Assembly (NCBI RefSeq): GCF_000378045.1
Contig: NZ_KB899115.1
Location: forward strand, 10,467-65,707
Direction: 5' to 3'
DNA length: 55,241 nt
Source of the DNA: Marinobacterium rhizophilum DSM 18822
GTDB taxonomy: Bacteria > Pseudomonadota > Gammaproteobacteria > Pseudomonadales > Balneatricaceae
Part shown: piece by piece, positions 25,464 to 34,801 of the stretch
Layout: the number at the start of each line of letters is the position of its first letter
Numbering within the stretch: position 1 is the first letter of the stretch
The notes under the pieces: generated by a model
The model's database searches: none
What the model saw: the letters and a program-made list of their open reading frames with translations, nothing else
Told to the model about the DNA's origin: nothing
Made by a program: the position numbers and the translations under genes

Positions 25464-26585
25464 ATGGGATTTAATGTTCAAGGCCGGTTCCGGCGCCTGT
25501 TTATGTTGCTGGGAATCAGCACTCTTTCGTTACCTGGTTTAGCAGCTGACAGTTTCGCGACTGAGGGTTTTGATCGTCTGCAGGTACCCACGCTGGTGAG
25601 CCAGCGGGCGACACAGTCCTTGTTGCTGGATATCGACACCGCGGGTGAGCGCCTGGTGGCGGTGGGGGAGCAGGGCGTGGTGCTGTTGTCCGATGACCAG
25701 GGCGAGCGCTGGCGTCAGGGCGCAGTTCCGGTCAGCGTGCTGCTGACGGCGGTGCACTTCGTCGATGCGCAGCAAGGCTGGGCCGTGGGGCACGATGGCA
25801 CGGTGCTGCACAGTGCAGACGGCGGCGCCAGCTGGAGCCTGCAGCTGGATGGCAATGAGCTCAATACGCTGCGCGTCAAGCAGCTCGAGGCCGAGCTGGA
25901 GGCACTGCGTCTGGATGCCGAAGCGGCCCCCATGGTGCTGGAGGCGCTTGAATACGCGCTGGAGGATGCGCGCTTCACGCAGGAAGAAGGCCCCCATATG
26001 CCGCTGCTGGATGTCTGGTTCGCTGATTCGCAGCACGGTTTTGTGCTCGGAGCCTACGGTCAGCTGCTGCGTACCCTCGACGGAGGCCGCAGCTGGCAGA
26101 CCCTCGGTCACCAGTTGCCCAACCCTGACCGGTTCCACCTGAACAGTTTGCTGGCAACGCGCAGCGGCGATCTCTATATCGCCGGTGAAGCCGGATTGCT
26201 GCTGCGCTCGCGCGATGCGGGACGGACCTGGGCGGCGCTGGAATCACCCTATGACGGCTCATTCTTTGCCATGGCCGAGCTTGACGGCCTCTACCTGATG
26301 GGACTGCGCGGCAATCTGTTTCACAGTCCGGACGGTGAGCATTGGCAGGCGCTTGAGCTGGATTCCTCCGCCACCCTTAACAATGCGCTGGCGGTGGGCA
26401 AGACCCTGCTGCTACTGGGGCAGGGCGGCCTGTTGCAGGCCGGCAACCGCGCGGGTTTCGCGCCGCTGCAGCAACCCCGCTCGCGCCAGAGCCTGAGTGC
26501 GGCCGCCGTGGCGGGTGCCAGGCTGATCGTGGTCGGTGAGGGCGGCATTCAGCGCAAGGACATGCCGCAGGAGGGCGCACAATGA
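25464..26585 (+). CDS. Exported YCF48/BNR-repeat protein
   Basis: The 373-residue product has a signal peptide (basic GRFRRLF, hydrophobic core, cleavage after LAA near residue 28). At least three to four beta-propeller-like repeats follow with the DGG/DAG-x-(S/T)W mark: HSADGGASW, RTLDGGRSW and RSRDAGRTW. This is the YCF48/photosystem II stability-factor fold, common in non-photosynthetic bacteria with unknown role. A helical insert occurs at about 138-180. I start at ATG 25464, with AAGGG upstream. The stop overlaps the RND transporter start (ATGA), so the two are coupled and probably cooperate at the envelope. Confidence 0.8.
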   Translation: MGFNVQGRFRRLFMLLGISTLSLPGLAADSFATEGFDRLQVPTLVSQRATQSLLLDIDTAGERLVAVGEQGVVLLSDDQGERWRQGAVPVSVLLTAVHFVDAQQGWAVGHDGTVLHSADGGASWSLQLDGNELNTLRVKQLEAELEALRLDAEAAPMVLEALEYALEDARFTQEEGPHMPLLDVWFADSQHGFVLGAYGQLLRTLDGGRSWQTLGHQLPNPDRFHLNSLLATRSGDLYIAGEAGLLLRSRDAGRTWAALESPYDGSFFAMAELDGLYLMGLRGNLFHSPDGEHWQALELDSSATLNNALAVGKTLLLLGQGGLLQAGNRAGFAPLQQPRSRQSLSAAAVAGARLIVVGEGGIQRKDMPQEGAQ

Positions 26586-28963
26586 AAAGGCTGACCCTGT
26601 CGATACTGGGACTGGTAAAAGGCAGCGAGCAGTTGATTGAGCGGCTGATGTTTCATCGCCGCCGGACCTTGCTGGCGCTGTTTGCGCTCATAACCCTGCT
26701 GCTGGGCTGGCAGGCGAGCCAGATCAGGCCCGATGCCAGCTTCGTCAAGATGATTCCTACCGAACATCCATACGTCGAGAACTACCTGAATTACCGCGAT
26801 GACCTGGCGGGGTTGGGCAACAGTGTGCGTGTGGTCGTGGCTGCGACCGATGGCGATATCTTCACGGCCTCCTTTCAGGAAACGCTGCGCAAGGTAACCG
26901 ACGAGCTGTTCTTCCTGCCGGGGGTCGATCGCTCGGCGCTGGCCTCGATCTGGACACCCAATGTGCGCTGGACCGAAGTTACGGAAGAGGGCTTTGTGGG
27001 TGGCCCCGTGATTCCTGACGATTACGATGGCTCGCCGGCGGCGCTGGAGAATCTGCGTACCAATATTTTGCGTTCGGGCCAGGTCGGACGCCTGGTGGCG
27101 AATGACTTTGGCTCGGCCATTGTGCAGGTGCCACTGTTTGATCGGGATCCCGAAAGCGGTGCCGCCCTGGACTATCAGCAACTGTCCCACCTGCTCGAGA
27201 CCCTGGTGCGTCAGCCCTATGAGTCCGACGCGGTGCGTATTCATATCACCGGTTTTGCCAAGGTGGTGGGGGACCTGATCGACGGGGCGCGTGATGTCGC
27301 CCTGTTCTTTGCCGTGGCCTTCGGCGTCACCCTGGTGCTGCTGTATCTCTACTCCGGCAGCCTGAGCGGCACCCTGATCCCGCTGGGCTGCTCCCTTGTG
27401 GCGGTGGTCTGGCAGCTCGGTCTGTTGCGTCTGCTTGGCTACGGGCTGGATCCCTATTCGATGCTGGTGCCCTTTCTGGTGTTTGCCATTGCGGTCAGCC
27501 ACGGCGTGCAGGTCGTCAATACCGTGGCCCAGGAGGCAGCGCAGGGCGCCGATAATGTGCTGGCGGCGCGCCGGGCTTTCCGTGCGCTCTACATTCCGGG
27601 CCTCACGGCGCTGCTGTCGGACGGGCTGGGCTTCGTCACCCTGATGGTGATTCAGATTCAGGTGATTCAGGATCTGGCCATCGCGGCGTCCATCGGGGTT
27701 GCGGTGATCATTCTGACCAACCTGTTGCTACTGCCGTTGCTGATGTCCTGGTGCGGTGTTGGCGCCCGCGCCATCGCCCGGGCGAAGCGCGCGACGGCAT
27801 CGACGCGCTCGGCCTGGGCGTTGCTGACGGTCTTTGCCCGTCCGCGGGGGGCCACTGTGGCCCTGCTGGTCGCCGCAGGGATGGCACTGGCGGGATTGCA
27901 GCTGAGCACCGGGCTGAAAATCGGTGATCTGGATTCGGGCGCCCCGGAGTTGCGCAAGGATTCACGCTACAACCTCGACAATGCCTTCGTGACCGAAAAT
28001 TACTCCACGTCCAGCGATGTATTTGTGGTGATGGTCACCACTGCGCCTGAGCAGTGTTCGAGCTTTGCCACGCTAGAGCGGGTGGATCGCCTGCAGCACT
28101 ACCTGACCAATGTGCCGGGCGTGCAGTCCAGTCTGTCGCTGGCGGATGTGTCCGAACGGGTTACGGCGGGGCTTAACGAGGGCAGCCTGAAATGGCGTTC
28201 AGTGAGCCGCAATCAGTTTGTGATCAATGCATCCCTTGCCTATGTGCCCGGCGGCCTGATGAACACAGACTGCTCGCTATTGCCGCTGATCATGTTTCTG
28301 GATGACCACAAGGCGGAAACTCTCAGCCGTGTGACCGCCAGCGTGAAAGCCTTTGCCGCGCGTCATGACAGTGATGCGATTCAGTTCCGGCTGGCGGCAG
28401 GCAATTCCGGCATCGAGGCGGCCACCAACGAGGTGATCGGCACCGCCCAGTACAAGATGCTGCTGATGGTGTATGGCGTGGTAAGTCTGCTCTGCCTGCT
28501 GACGTTTCGTTCGCTGCGCACGGTGATCTGCATCATTCTGCCGCTGGCGCTGACGTCCTTGCTCTGCCAGGCGCTGATGGCCACGCTGGGTATTGGGGTC
28601 AAGGTGGCGACGCTGCCGGTGATCGCCCTGGGCGTGGGCATCGGGGTGGACTACGGAATCTATATCTATACCAAGCTGAACAGCTTCCTGCTGCAGGGCC
28701 AGAGCCTGCCCGATGCCTATCTGGCGACGTTGCGTACCACCGGCAAGTCGGTTGCCTTCACGGGCCTGACGCTGGCGATCGGTGTGGTGCTCTGGGTGTT
28801 CTCACCCATCAAGTTTCAGGCAGACATGGGCATATTGCTGACCTTCATGTTCCTGTGGAACATGCTCGGTGCGCTGATTTTGCTGCCGGCACTGACCTGT
28901 GTGCTGTATCGCCATTCAGGCGCCAGGGTGAGGCAAAAGGAGACCAGTGATCTGCTGTCCTGA
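26582..28963 (+). CDS. RND-superfamily (MMPL-type) transporter
   Basis: The 793-residue inner-membrane protein has two similar halves. Each has one transmembrane segment, a large periplasmic loop, and a five-helix bundle (about residues 235-390 and 620-780). The second half contains GVGIGVDYGIYIYTKL, typical of MMPL/HpnN-like RND proteins. It lacks an accompanying membrane-fusion protein and outer-membrane channel, unlike multidrug pumps. Relatives move lipids, hopanoids or hydrophobic compounds. It lies between the YCF48-like protein and a UspA-like protein. The cargo is unknown. Confidence 0.85.
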   Translation: MKRLTLSILGLVKGSEQLIERLMFHRRRTLLALFALITLLLGWQASQIRPDASFVKMIPTEHPYVENYLNYRDDLAGLGNSVRVVVAATDGDIFTASFQETLRKVTDELFFLPGVDRSALASIWTPNVRWTEVTEEGFVGGPVIPDDYDGSPAALENLRTNILRSGQVGRLVANDFGSAIVQVPLFDRDPESGAALDYQQLSHLLETLVRQPYESDAVRIHITGFAKVVGDLIDGARDVALFFAVAFGVTLVLLYLYSGSLSGTLIPLGCSLVAVVWQLGLLRLLGYGLDPYSMLVPFLVFAIAVSHGVQVVNTVAQEAAQGADNVLAARRAFRALYIPGLTALLSDGLGFVTLMVIQIQVIQDLAIAASIGVAVIILTNLLLLPLLMSWCGVGARAIARAKRATASTRSAWALLTVFARPRGATVALLVAAGMALAGLQLSTGLKIGDLDSGAPELRKDSRYNLDNAFVTENYSTSSDVFVVMVTTAPEQCSSFATLERVDRLQHYLTNVPGVQSSLSLADVSERVTAGLNEGSLKWRSVSRNQFVINASLAYVPGGLMNTDCSLLPLIMFLDDHKAETLSRVTASVKAFAARHDSDAIQFRLAAGNSGIEAATNEVIGTAQYKMLLMVYGVVSLLCLLTFRSLRTVICIILPLALTSLLCQALMATLGIGVKVATLPVIALGVGIGVDYGIYIYTKLNSFLLQGQSLPDAYLATLRTTGKSVAFTGLTLAIGVVLWVFSPIKFQADMGILLTFMFLWNMLGALILLPALTCVLYRHSGARVRQKETSDLLS

Positions 28964-29054
28964 GTCGGCTCTTCGGGGCTGGAAAGAGTCAATCAAAATC
29001 CGGCGCCCGATGCGCTGCCGGGAATTTGGGGATGGATAGATGGGGAACGGGTCT

Positions 29055-29888
29055 ATGCCTTTGGCACCGAACAGAATACTGGTTTTGCTGGATGGCGGGT
29101 CGCACTGCCGGGAGGCATTGCACCGGGCCGGCCTGATTGCCGGGGTGATCGATGTGCCGCTTGATCTGCTGTGGTTTGGCACGCGACCGGCCTGGGAAGG
29201 CATGGACGACGCGCTGGCTCAGCTGCACGGTGACAGAACGGTGCATCTGCTGGACCCGACGGCGTCACTGTTCGAAACCCTGCGTAATGAATGGGCGCGC
29301 GAGCCCTACTCATTGCTGGTCAAAGGGTGCGATCCGCACCACGGTGAGGCAACGTTGACGGCACCACTGGACTGGCGTCTGCTGCGTGAAGTGCCGGCGC
29401 CAGTGTTGCTGGTCAAGCGCATTGAACCCTGGGCCGGTGGCTGCGTGCTGGCGGCAATCAATCCGTTGCACGATGGTCCGCAGCAGGCGGCACTCGATGA
29501 ATCGGTACTGCGGGCGGCGGACCTGGTCGCCACCCTGGTCGGGGCGCAGTTGCACACGGTGGTTGCCACCGCGCCGCCAATGCTGGGGGCGAAAGCGGAA
29601 GACCAGCTGGCCAGCCTGATTGCAGCCCGAGCCCGCGACGCCACCCAGACACTCTGTCAACGGCTGGCCCTGAGTCCGCAGCAGCATCATATCGGCGAGG
29701 GGCCGGCCGAATTCTGGATCAGCCAGATCAGTAACGACCTGAACGCGGCACTGCTGGTGATCAGTACCAGTGCCCGCAGGGGTGTCCGTGGCGCCCTGTT
29801 TGGCAATACGGCCGAGGATATTCTCGATCGCACGGCAACCGATGTACTGGTGATGCGGGCCGGTTCTGTCATGACGGATCAAACCTGA
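29055..29888 (+). CDS. Universal stress protein, tandem-domain
   Basis: The roughly 277-residue product begins LAPNRILVLLDGG. Its second half ends RGVRGALFGNTAEDILDRTATDVLVM (split here: the ATP-binding G-x2-G-x-FGNTAEDIL loop at about 248-262). Its length fits two Usp domains, with the N-terminal one degenerate. Two starts are possible: ATG 29055 after GGGGAACGG, or ATG 29040 after GGGGATGG, which adds five residues. It is third in the YCF48-RND-Usp unit and is followed by a strong terminator. Confidence 0.82.
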   Translation: MPLAPNRILVLLDGGSHCREALHRAGLIAGVIDVPLDLLWFGTRPAWEGMDDALAQLHGDRTVHLLDPTASLFETLRNEWAREPYSLLVKGCDPHHGEATLTAPLDWRLLREVPAPVLLVKRIEPWAGGCVLAAINPLHDGPQQAALDESVLRAADLVATLVGAQLHTVVATAPPMLGAKAEDQLASLIAARARDATQTLCQRLALSPQQHHIGEGPAEFWISQISNDLNAALLVISTSARRGVRGALFGNTAEDILDRTATDVLVMRAGSVMTDQT

Positions 29889-29938
29889 GCGCTGTGGTGC
29901 TGTGCTGATGAACAGTCTGTTCGTGCAGACGCACCGCT

Positions 29939-29964
29939 AGCCCGCACCCTGTGCGGGCTTTTTT
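29939..29964 (+). terminator. Terminator after the YCF48-RND-Usp unit
   Basis: AGCCCGCAC (29939-29947) and GTGCGGGCT (29951-29959) form a perfect 9-bp stem with a 3-base loop, followed by a T-run to 29964. Confidence 0.92.
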
Positions 29965-30172
29965 CTGCCTGGCTTGACCGTATTTGTTATTTATTCTTTA
30001 GCCGGCGAATAACTGCTTTGAGGCGTAAATAGCGCGAATGATAATTTTTGTCACTAAAACTGGAAGCATTTGTTATTGGTCGCAATGGCGAATTCGGTGA
30101 TCCTGTGGACTACAGAATAACGAGAGCGTCCGGTGGCCGGATGCCTGCGATTACCCAGTTGAGGATGGAATC

Positions 30173-31972
30173 ATGCCAGAGTACAAAGCCCCGCGACGCG
30201 AGATGCACTTTGTGCTGAACGAGCTGCTGGATGCGGATGCGCACTACAAGGCACTGACCGGTGCCGAGGATGCGACACCGGACATGATTGAGGCGATTAT
30301 CGATGAAGGCGCCAAGTTTTCCGAGCGTGTGCTGGCCCCGCTGAATGCGGTCGGGGATCGGCAGGGCTGCCGGCTTGAGGGTGGCGAAGTGGTAACGCCA
30401 CAGGGTTTCAAGCAGGCGTACAGCCAGTTCGTCGAAGGGGGCTGGTCTTCACTGGCGCATGATCCGCAGTGGGGCGGCCAGGGGCTGCCCGAATCTATTG
30501 GTATCGTCATCAACGAAATGGTGGGTACCGCCAACTGGGCCTGGAGCATGTATCCCGGCCTGAGCCACGGCGCCATGAACACACTGGAGGCCCATGGTAC
30601 GCAAGAGCAGAAGCAGCTGTACCTGAGCAAGCTGGTGAGTGGCGAGTGGACGGGTACCATGTGCCTGACCGAATCCCATTGCGGCACGGATCTGGGCTTG
30701 CTGCGCACGCGCGCAGAACCCGCCGCCGACGGCAGTTACCGCATCAGTGGTAGCAAGATCTTTATCTCCGCCGGTGAGCACGACATGGCGGAGAATATCG
30801 TTCATATCGTGCTGGCTCGACTGCCGGATGCACCCGCCGGCACCAAGGGCATTTCGCTGTTTATCGTGCCCAAGTTCCTGCCGGATGCACAGGGAGGCGC
30901 CGGTGAGCGCAATGCGCTTGCATGCGGTGCGCTGGAACACAAGATGGGCATTCACGGCAACGCGACCTGCGTAATGAACTTTGACGGCGCCACCGGTTAT
31001 TTGATTGGGCCTCCCAACAAGGGCCTGAACTGCATGTTCACCTTCATGAACACGGCGCGTCTGGGTACGGCATTGCAGGGCCTTGCTCACGCAGAGTGGG
31101 GCTTTCAGAACTCGCTGAGTTATGCCCGTGACCGCCTGCAGATGCGGGCGCTGTCGGGGCCCAGGAATCCTGATGGCGTTGCCGATCCGATTATCGTTCA
31201 TCCAGCGGTACGCAACATGCTGCTGACGCAGAAGGCCTTTGCTGAAGGCGGTCGGGCGCTGATTTATTACTGCGCCCAGCTGGTGGATCGCGTCAAGCAG
31301 GGGGCTAGCGAGGCGGACCGCTCTGAAGCCGATGCGCTGCTGGCCTTTCTCACGCCGATCGCCAAGGCCTTTCTGACCGAAGTGGGTTACGAAGCGGCCA
31401 ACCATGGCATGCAGGTGTATGGCGGCCATGGATACATCGCCGAGTGGGGCATGGAGCAGAACGTACGCGATAGCCGTATCTCCATGCTGTACGAGGGCAC
31501 GACACAGATTCAGGCGCTGGACCTGCTCGGACGCAAGGTGCTGATGACCCAGGGCGCAGCGCTCAAGGGTTTCACCCGGATACTGCACAAGTTCTGCCAG
31601 GCGCAGGATGGCGACACGGCCATGCAGCCGTTCGTGGCGCCGCTGGTGGAGCTGAACCGTGAATGGGGTGATCTGACCATGAAGATCGGCATGAAGGCCA
31701 TGCAGGATCGCGAAGAGGTCGGGGCCGCTGCGGTGGATTACCTGATGTACTCAGGCTACGTTGTGCTGGGTTACTTCTGGGCCCGCATGGCTCAGGTGGC
31801 ACAGGCAGAGCTTGCACGCGGCACGACCGAGGCGGCCTTCTATGAAGCCAAGCTGCAGTGCGCACGCTTTTATTTTGAACGCCTGCTGCCGCGAACCCGC
31901 AGCCTCAGCGTAACCATGCTGTCGGGCGCCGATAATCTGATGGCACTGGATGCCGAGCACTTCACTTTCTGA
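30173..31972 (+). CDS. Acyl-CoA dehydrogenase (about 600-residue class)
   Basis: This FAD enzyme makes trans-2-enoyl-CoA from acyl-CoA. The 599-residue product is the long class with a C-terminal extension after the core domains. Seen are the FAD-binding middle-domain segment MCLTESHCGTDLG (about 163-175), KIFISAGEHD and the active-site region SMLYEGTTQIQALDLLGR (about 438-455). ATG 30173 follows GAGGATGGAATC. It heads a probable fatty-acid oxidation unit with the SCP2-like gene and acyl-CoA ligase downstream. Chain-length preference is not evident. Confidence 0.9.
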   Translation: MPEYKAPRREMHFVLNELLDADAHYKALTGAEDATPDMIEAIIDEGAKFSERVLAPLNAVGDRQGCRLEGGEVVTPQGFKQAYSQFVEGGWSSLAHDPQWGGQGLPESIGIVINEMVGTANWAWSMYPGLSHGAMNTLEAHGTQEQKQLYLSKLVSGEWTGTMCLTESHCGTDLGLLRTRAEPAADGSYRISGSKIFISAGEHDMAENIVHIVLARLPDAPAGTKGISLFIVPKFLPDAQGGAGERNALACGALEHKMGIHGNATCVMNFDGATGYLIGPPNKGLNCMFTFMNTARLGTALQGLAHAEWGFQNSLSYARDRLQMRALSGPRNPDGVADPIIVHPAVRNMLLTQKAFAEGGRALIYYCAQLVDRVKQGASEADRSEADALLAFLTPIAKAFLTEVGYEAANHGMQVYGGHGYIAEWGMEQNVRDSRISMLYEGTTQIQALDLLGRKVLMTQGAALKGFTRILHKFCQAQDGDTAMQPFVAPLVELNREWGDLTMKIGMKAMQDREEVGAAAVDYLMYSGYVVLGYFWARMAQVAQAELARGTTEAAFYEAKLQCARFYFERLLPRTRSLSVTMLSGADNLMALDAEHFTF

Positions 31973-32076
31973 TGTGGCTACTAAAATACAAGCCGGGGCG
32001 CATGCTGGTGTCCCGGTTACTGAAACTGCGTGTCAGGCGCTATCACAGACACACAACGGATCCGGAGCAAGGGAAC

Positions 32077-32394
32077 ATGACCGATACAAGCGTACTTTTC
32101 TCCAAGATGGAACAGCAGTTCGATGCCGCGGCCGCAGCGGGCGTGGACGCCGTGTTCCAGTTTCAGCTGGACGATTCCGGCCCCTGGTTTGTTACGGTGG
32201 CCGAGGGTTGCTGCACGGTTACCGAAGGGGAGAGCGAGGCACCCACGGTGACATTGTCGATGGACAGCGGGACTCTGGGCGAGATAATGAGTGGTGAGCT
32301 GGATGGCATGAGTGCCTTCATGGGGGGGCGTGTGCGGGCCGATGGCGACATCATGGTCGCCACCCAGCTGGCGAACCTGTTTCCGCCAGCCTGA
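32077..32394 (+). CDS. SCP2 sterol-binding-domain protein
   Basis: The 105-residue product is a single SCP2-like lipid-binding domain, with VFQFQLDDSGPWFV, TVTLSMDSGTLGEIMSGELDG and the C-terminal GRVRADGDIMVATQLANLF. It may hold acyl-CoA or fatty acids for neighbouring enzymes. ATG 32077 with GGAGCAAGGGAAC upstream is preferred; the frame is open upstream to 31972, overlapping the dehydrogenase stop, but those residues are basic and unlike SCP2. Confidence 0.85.
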   Translation: MTDTSVLFSKMEQQFDAAAAAGVDAVFQFQLDDSGPWFVTVAEGCCTVTEGESEAPTVTLSMDSGTLGEIMSGELDGMSAFMGGRVRADGDIMVATQLANLFPPA

Positions 32395-32493
32395 TGTCGG
32401 GCCTGTGCCGGGCGGTTTAATGATCGGCCGGCCCATTCCGTACACTCAACACAAACCAACAGTCGATAACAATAATATTCAAAGGATAACGTC

Positions 32494-34161
32494 ATGGCTC
32501 AGGTACGAGGGCATTCAATTCCGCAACAGCTCAACCCGCGGCATTACAAAACCGTACTGGATGTGGTGGCGCGGGTTTGTCGGGACTATCCGGAGCGTCC
32601 GGCGTTCACCAGTTTTGGCCGTACGCTGAGCTATGCCGAACTGGATCAGTTAGCCGATGCCTTTGCGGTCTATGTGCAGCGCAATACCGACCTCAAACCC
32701 GGCGACCGGATTGCAGTGCAGCTACCCAACCTGATTCAGTACCCGGTTGTGCTGTTCGGTGCACTGCGGGCAGGTCTGGTGGTGGTCAATACCAACCCGC
32801 TCTACACGCCGCGGGAGATGGAACATCAGTTCCGGGATTCCGGCGCCAGCGCGCTGGTGATCCACAAGAGCATGGCGCACAAGGCGGAGAAAATTATCGA
32901 CAATACCGATATACGTCATGTCTTCGTGACCCAGGTCGGTGATTTGCACGGTTTTCTCAAGCGCACACTGCTCAATGCCGCCATCAAATATATCAAGAAG
33001 ATGGAGCCGTCCTATTCACTGCCGGACGCCGTGAGTCTGCGCCATGCGCTGGCCACTGGCCTGGGGCTCTCGCCTGCGCCGGTTGCCTGTGAGACCGGCA
33101 ATCCGGCGGTGCTGCAATATACCGGTGGCACGACAGGCCTCGCCAAGGGCGCGGTGTTGAGCCACGGTAACCTGGTGTCCAACATGTTGCAGGGCAGCAA
33201 ACTGATCAGTCGAGTGGATGGCCACTGGAGCGACACCACGATGGCGCCGTTGCCGCTCTATCACATCTATGCCTTTACCATCTCGCTGATCGTGATGGAA
33301 AACGGTGGCCATACGGTGCTGATTCCCAACCCCCGGGACATTGATGCGTTCATACGCGAGCTCAAGCGCTGGGAAGTGTCCTGTTTTATCGGGCTTAATA
33401 CGCTCTTTGTGGCACTCTGTAACCGGGAGGCATTTCGACAGCTGGATTTCAGTCCTCTCAAGGTTACCATTTCGGGTGGCATGGCACTGACCCACGATGC
33501 TGCCGATAAATGGCACGCGGTGACCGGCTGCGAAATCATGGAAGGCTACGGCCTGACGGAAACCTCGCCCGCGGTCGCGATCAATCCGCCCGGCGGTGTG
33601 CGGGTGGGAACCATTGGCTGCCCGCTGCCGGAGACCGAGATACGGGTGATTACCCCTGAAGGGGCCGACGTGGCGCAGGGCGAGGCTGGAGAGCTGTGCG
33701 TGCGGGGGCCTCAGGTCATGGTGGGGTACTGGCAGCGCGAGCAGGATACGGCGGATGCATTCACGGATGACGGTTATTTTCGTACCGGTGATGTGGCCGT
33801 CGAGGAGGCTGACGGTTACCTGCGTATCGTCGACCGTGCCAAGGACCTGATCATCGTGTCCGGTTTCAATGTGTACCCCAACGAAATCGAGGATGTCGTC
33901 TCCTCCCATCCCGACGTGGTGGAATGCGCCGCGGTGGGGATTCCCGATGCAAGAACCGGCGAAGCGGTGCAATTGTTTGTGGTGAGTCGCAACGAGGCAC
34001 TGGCGGATGCCGATATCAGGGCCTGGTGCAAGGAGCGCCTGAGCCGCTACAAGATCCCTCGCGAAATCATGTTTACCCATGATTTGCCCAAATCCAACAT
34101 CGGCAAGGTCCTGCGACGCAAACTGAAAAAAGACAGCGCGCAGGATGTCGAAGTCGCCTGA
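32494..34161 (+). CDS. fadD: Long-chain fatty acid-CoA ligase
   Basis: It activates fatty acids with ATP and CoA at the inner membrane face. The 555-residue product belongs to the adenylate-forming family: P-loop-like YTGGTTGLAKGA (about 209-220), MEGYGLTETSP (about 349-359), YFRTGDVAVEE and the catalytic-lysine end segment LPKSNIGKVLRRKL. The length and start (MAQVRGHSIPQQLNP) match FadD. It lies in the fatty-acid cluster, so an aryl-CoA ligase role is less likely. Confidence 0.88.
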   Translation: MAQVRGHSIPQQLNPRHYKTVLDVVARVCRDYPERPAFTSFGRTLSYAELDQLADAFAVYVQRNTDLKPGDRIAVQLPNLIQYPVVLFGALRAGLVVVNTNPLYTPREMEHQFRDSGASALVIHKSMAHKAEKIIDNTDIRHVFVTQVGDLHGFLKRTLLNAAIKYIKKMEPSYSLPDAVSLRHALATGLGLSPAPVACETGNPAVLQYTGGTTGLAKGAVLSHGNLVSNMLQGSKLISRVDGHWSDTTMAPLPLYHIYAFTISLIVMENGGHTVLIPNPRDIDAFIRELKRWEVSCFIGLNTLFVALCNREAFRQLDFSPLKVTISGGMALTHDAADKWHAVTGCEIMEGYGLTETSPAVAINPPGGVRVGTIGCPLPETEIRVITPEGADVAQGEAGELCVRGPQVMVGYWQREQDTADAFTDDGYFRTGDVAVEEADGYLRIVDRAKDLIIVSGFNVYPNEIEDVVSSHPDVVECAAVGIPDARTGEAVQLFVVSRNEALADADIRAWCKERLSRYKIPREIMFTHDLPKSNIGKVLRRKLKKDSAQDVEVA

Positions 34162-34184
34162 ATCAAGCACCGGAGCAAGCATAT

Positions 34185-34739
34185 ATGCCCTTACCCAAAC
34201 CTGCACGTCGTGCCCAGCATCACCACCGAGTCGTCAACTGTGTGGGCTTTTTGCGTGACGACGGGCTCTGGGATATTGAAGGCCGCATGACGGATACCAA
34301 GGCCTATGATGTCGATAACGAGGAGCGCGGCGGTTATGTGGCGGGCGGTGAAGCCTTCCACGATATCAGCATGCGCCTGACGATCGACCAGGACTTTCTG
34401 ATCCATGCAGTGGAATGCGTCATTGACGCGGCACCTGCACGCATGTGCGCCGGTATCGCAGGTGTTTTCAAGCAGCTTGAGGGAACCCGTATTGGCGCTG
34501 GCTGGCTGCGCCAGACCCGCGAGCTGGTGGGGGGCGTCAAGGGCTGCACCCACCTCAATGAGTTGCTCCAGCCGCTGGCAACAACCGCCATTCAGACGCT
34601 CTGGCCGTTAAAAAATACGGATGAAAAAAAGGAGCGTCGTGGTGCCATTCTCAACAGCTGCCATACCTGGGCGCAGAATTCCGAGATCGTGAAACAGGTA
34701 TACCCCGAGCTCTATACACCGGACCCTCCGGCTGCCTGA
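34185..34739 (+). CDS. DUF2889-family protein
   Basis: The 184-residue product matches the DUF2889 pattern: HHHRVVNCVGFLRDDGLWDIEGRMTDTKAY lies across residues 12-41, and GCTHLNELLQPLATTAIQTL at about 119-138. No catalytic role is established that I know of. Genes of this family often sit near aromatic or acyl-CoA catabolism. It follows fadD by 23 bases, so it is probably in the same transcript. Confidence 0.8.
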   Translation: MPLPKPARRAQHHHRVVNCVGFLRDDGLWDIEGRMTDTKAYDVDNEERGGYVAGGEAFHDISMRLTIDQDFLIHAVECVIDAAPARMCAGIAGVFKQLEGTRIGAGWLRQTRELVGGVKGCTHLNELLQPLATTAIQTLWPLKNTDEKKERRGAILNSCHTWAQNSEIVKQVYPELYTPDPPAA

Positions 34740-34766
34740 GTGCCTTCGGGTGCCCCCTCGTACGGG

Positions 34767-34777
34767 CCCCCCCCCCC
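34767..34777. repeat. Homopolymeric C tract
   Basis: Eleven consecutive C residues lie in the 62-base gap upstream of the nitronate monooxygenase-like gene, 24 bases before its ATG. Such tracts can vary in length by slippage or be sequencing errors. Confidence 0.7.
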
Positions 34778-34801
34778 TGAAAATAACAACTGGAGAACTG
34801 C

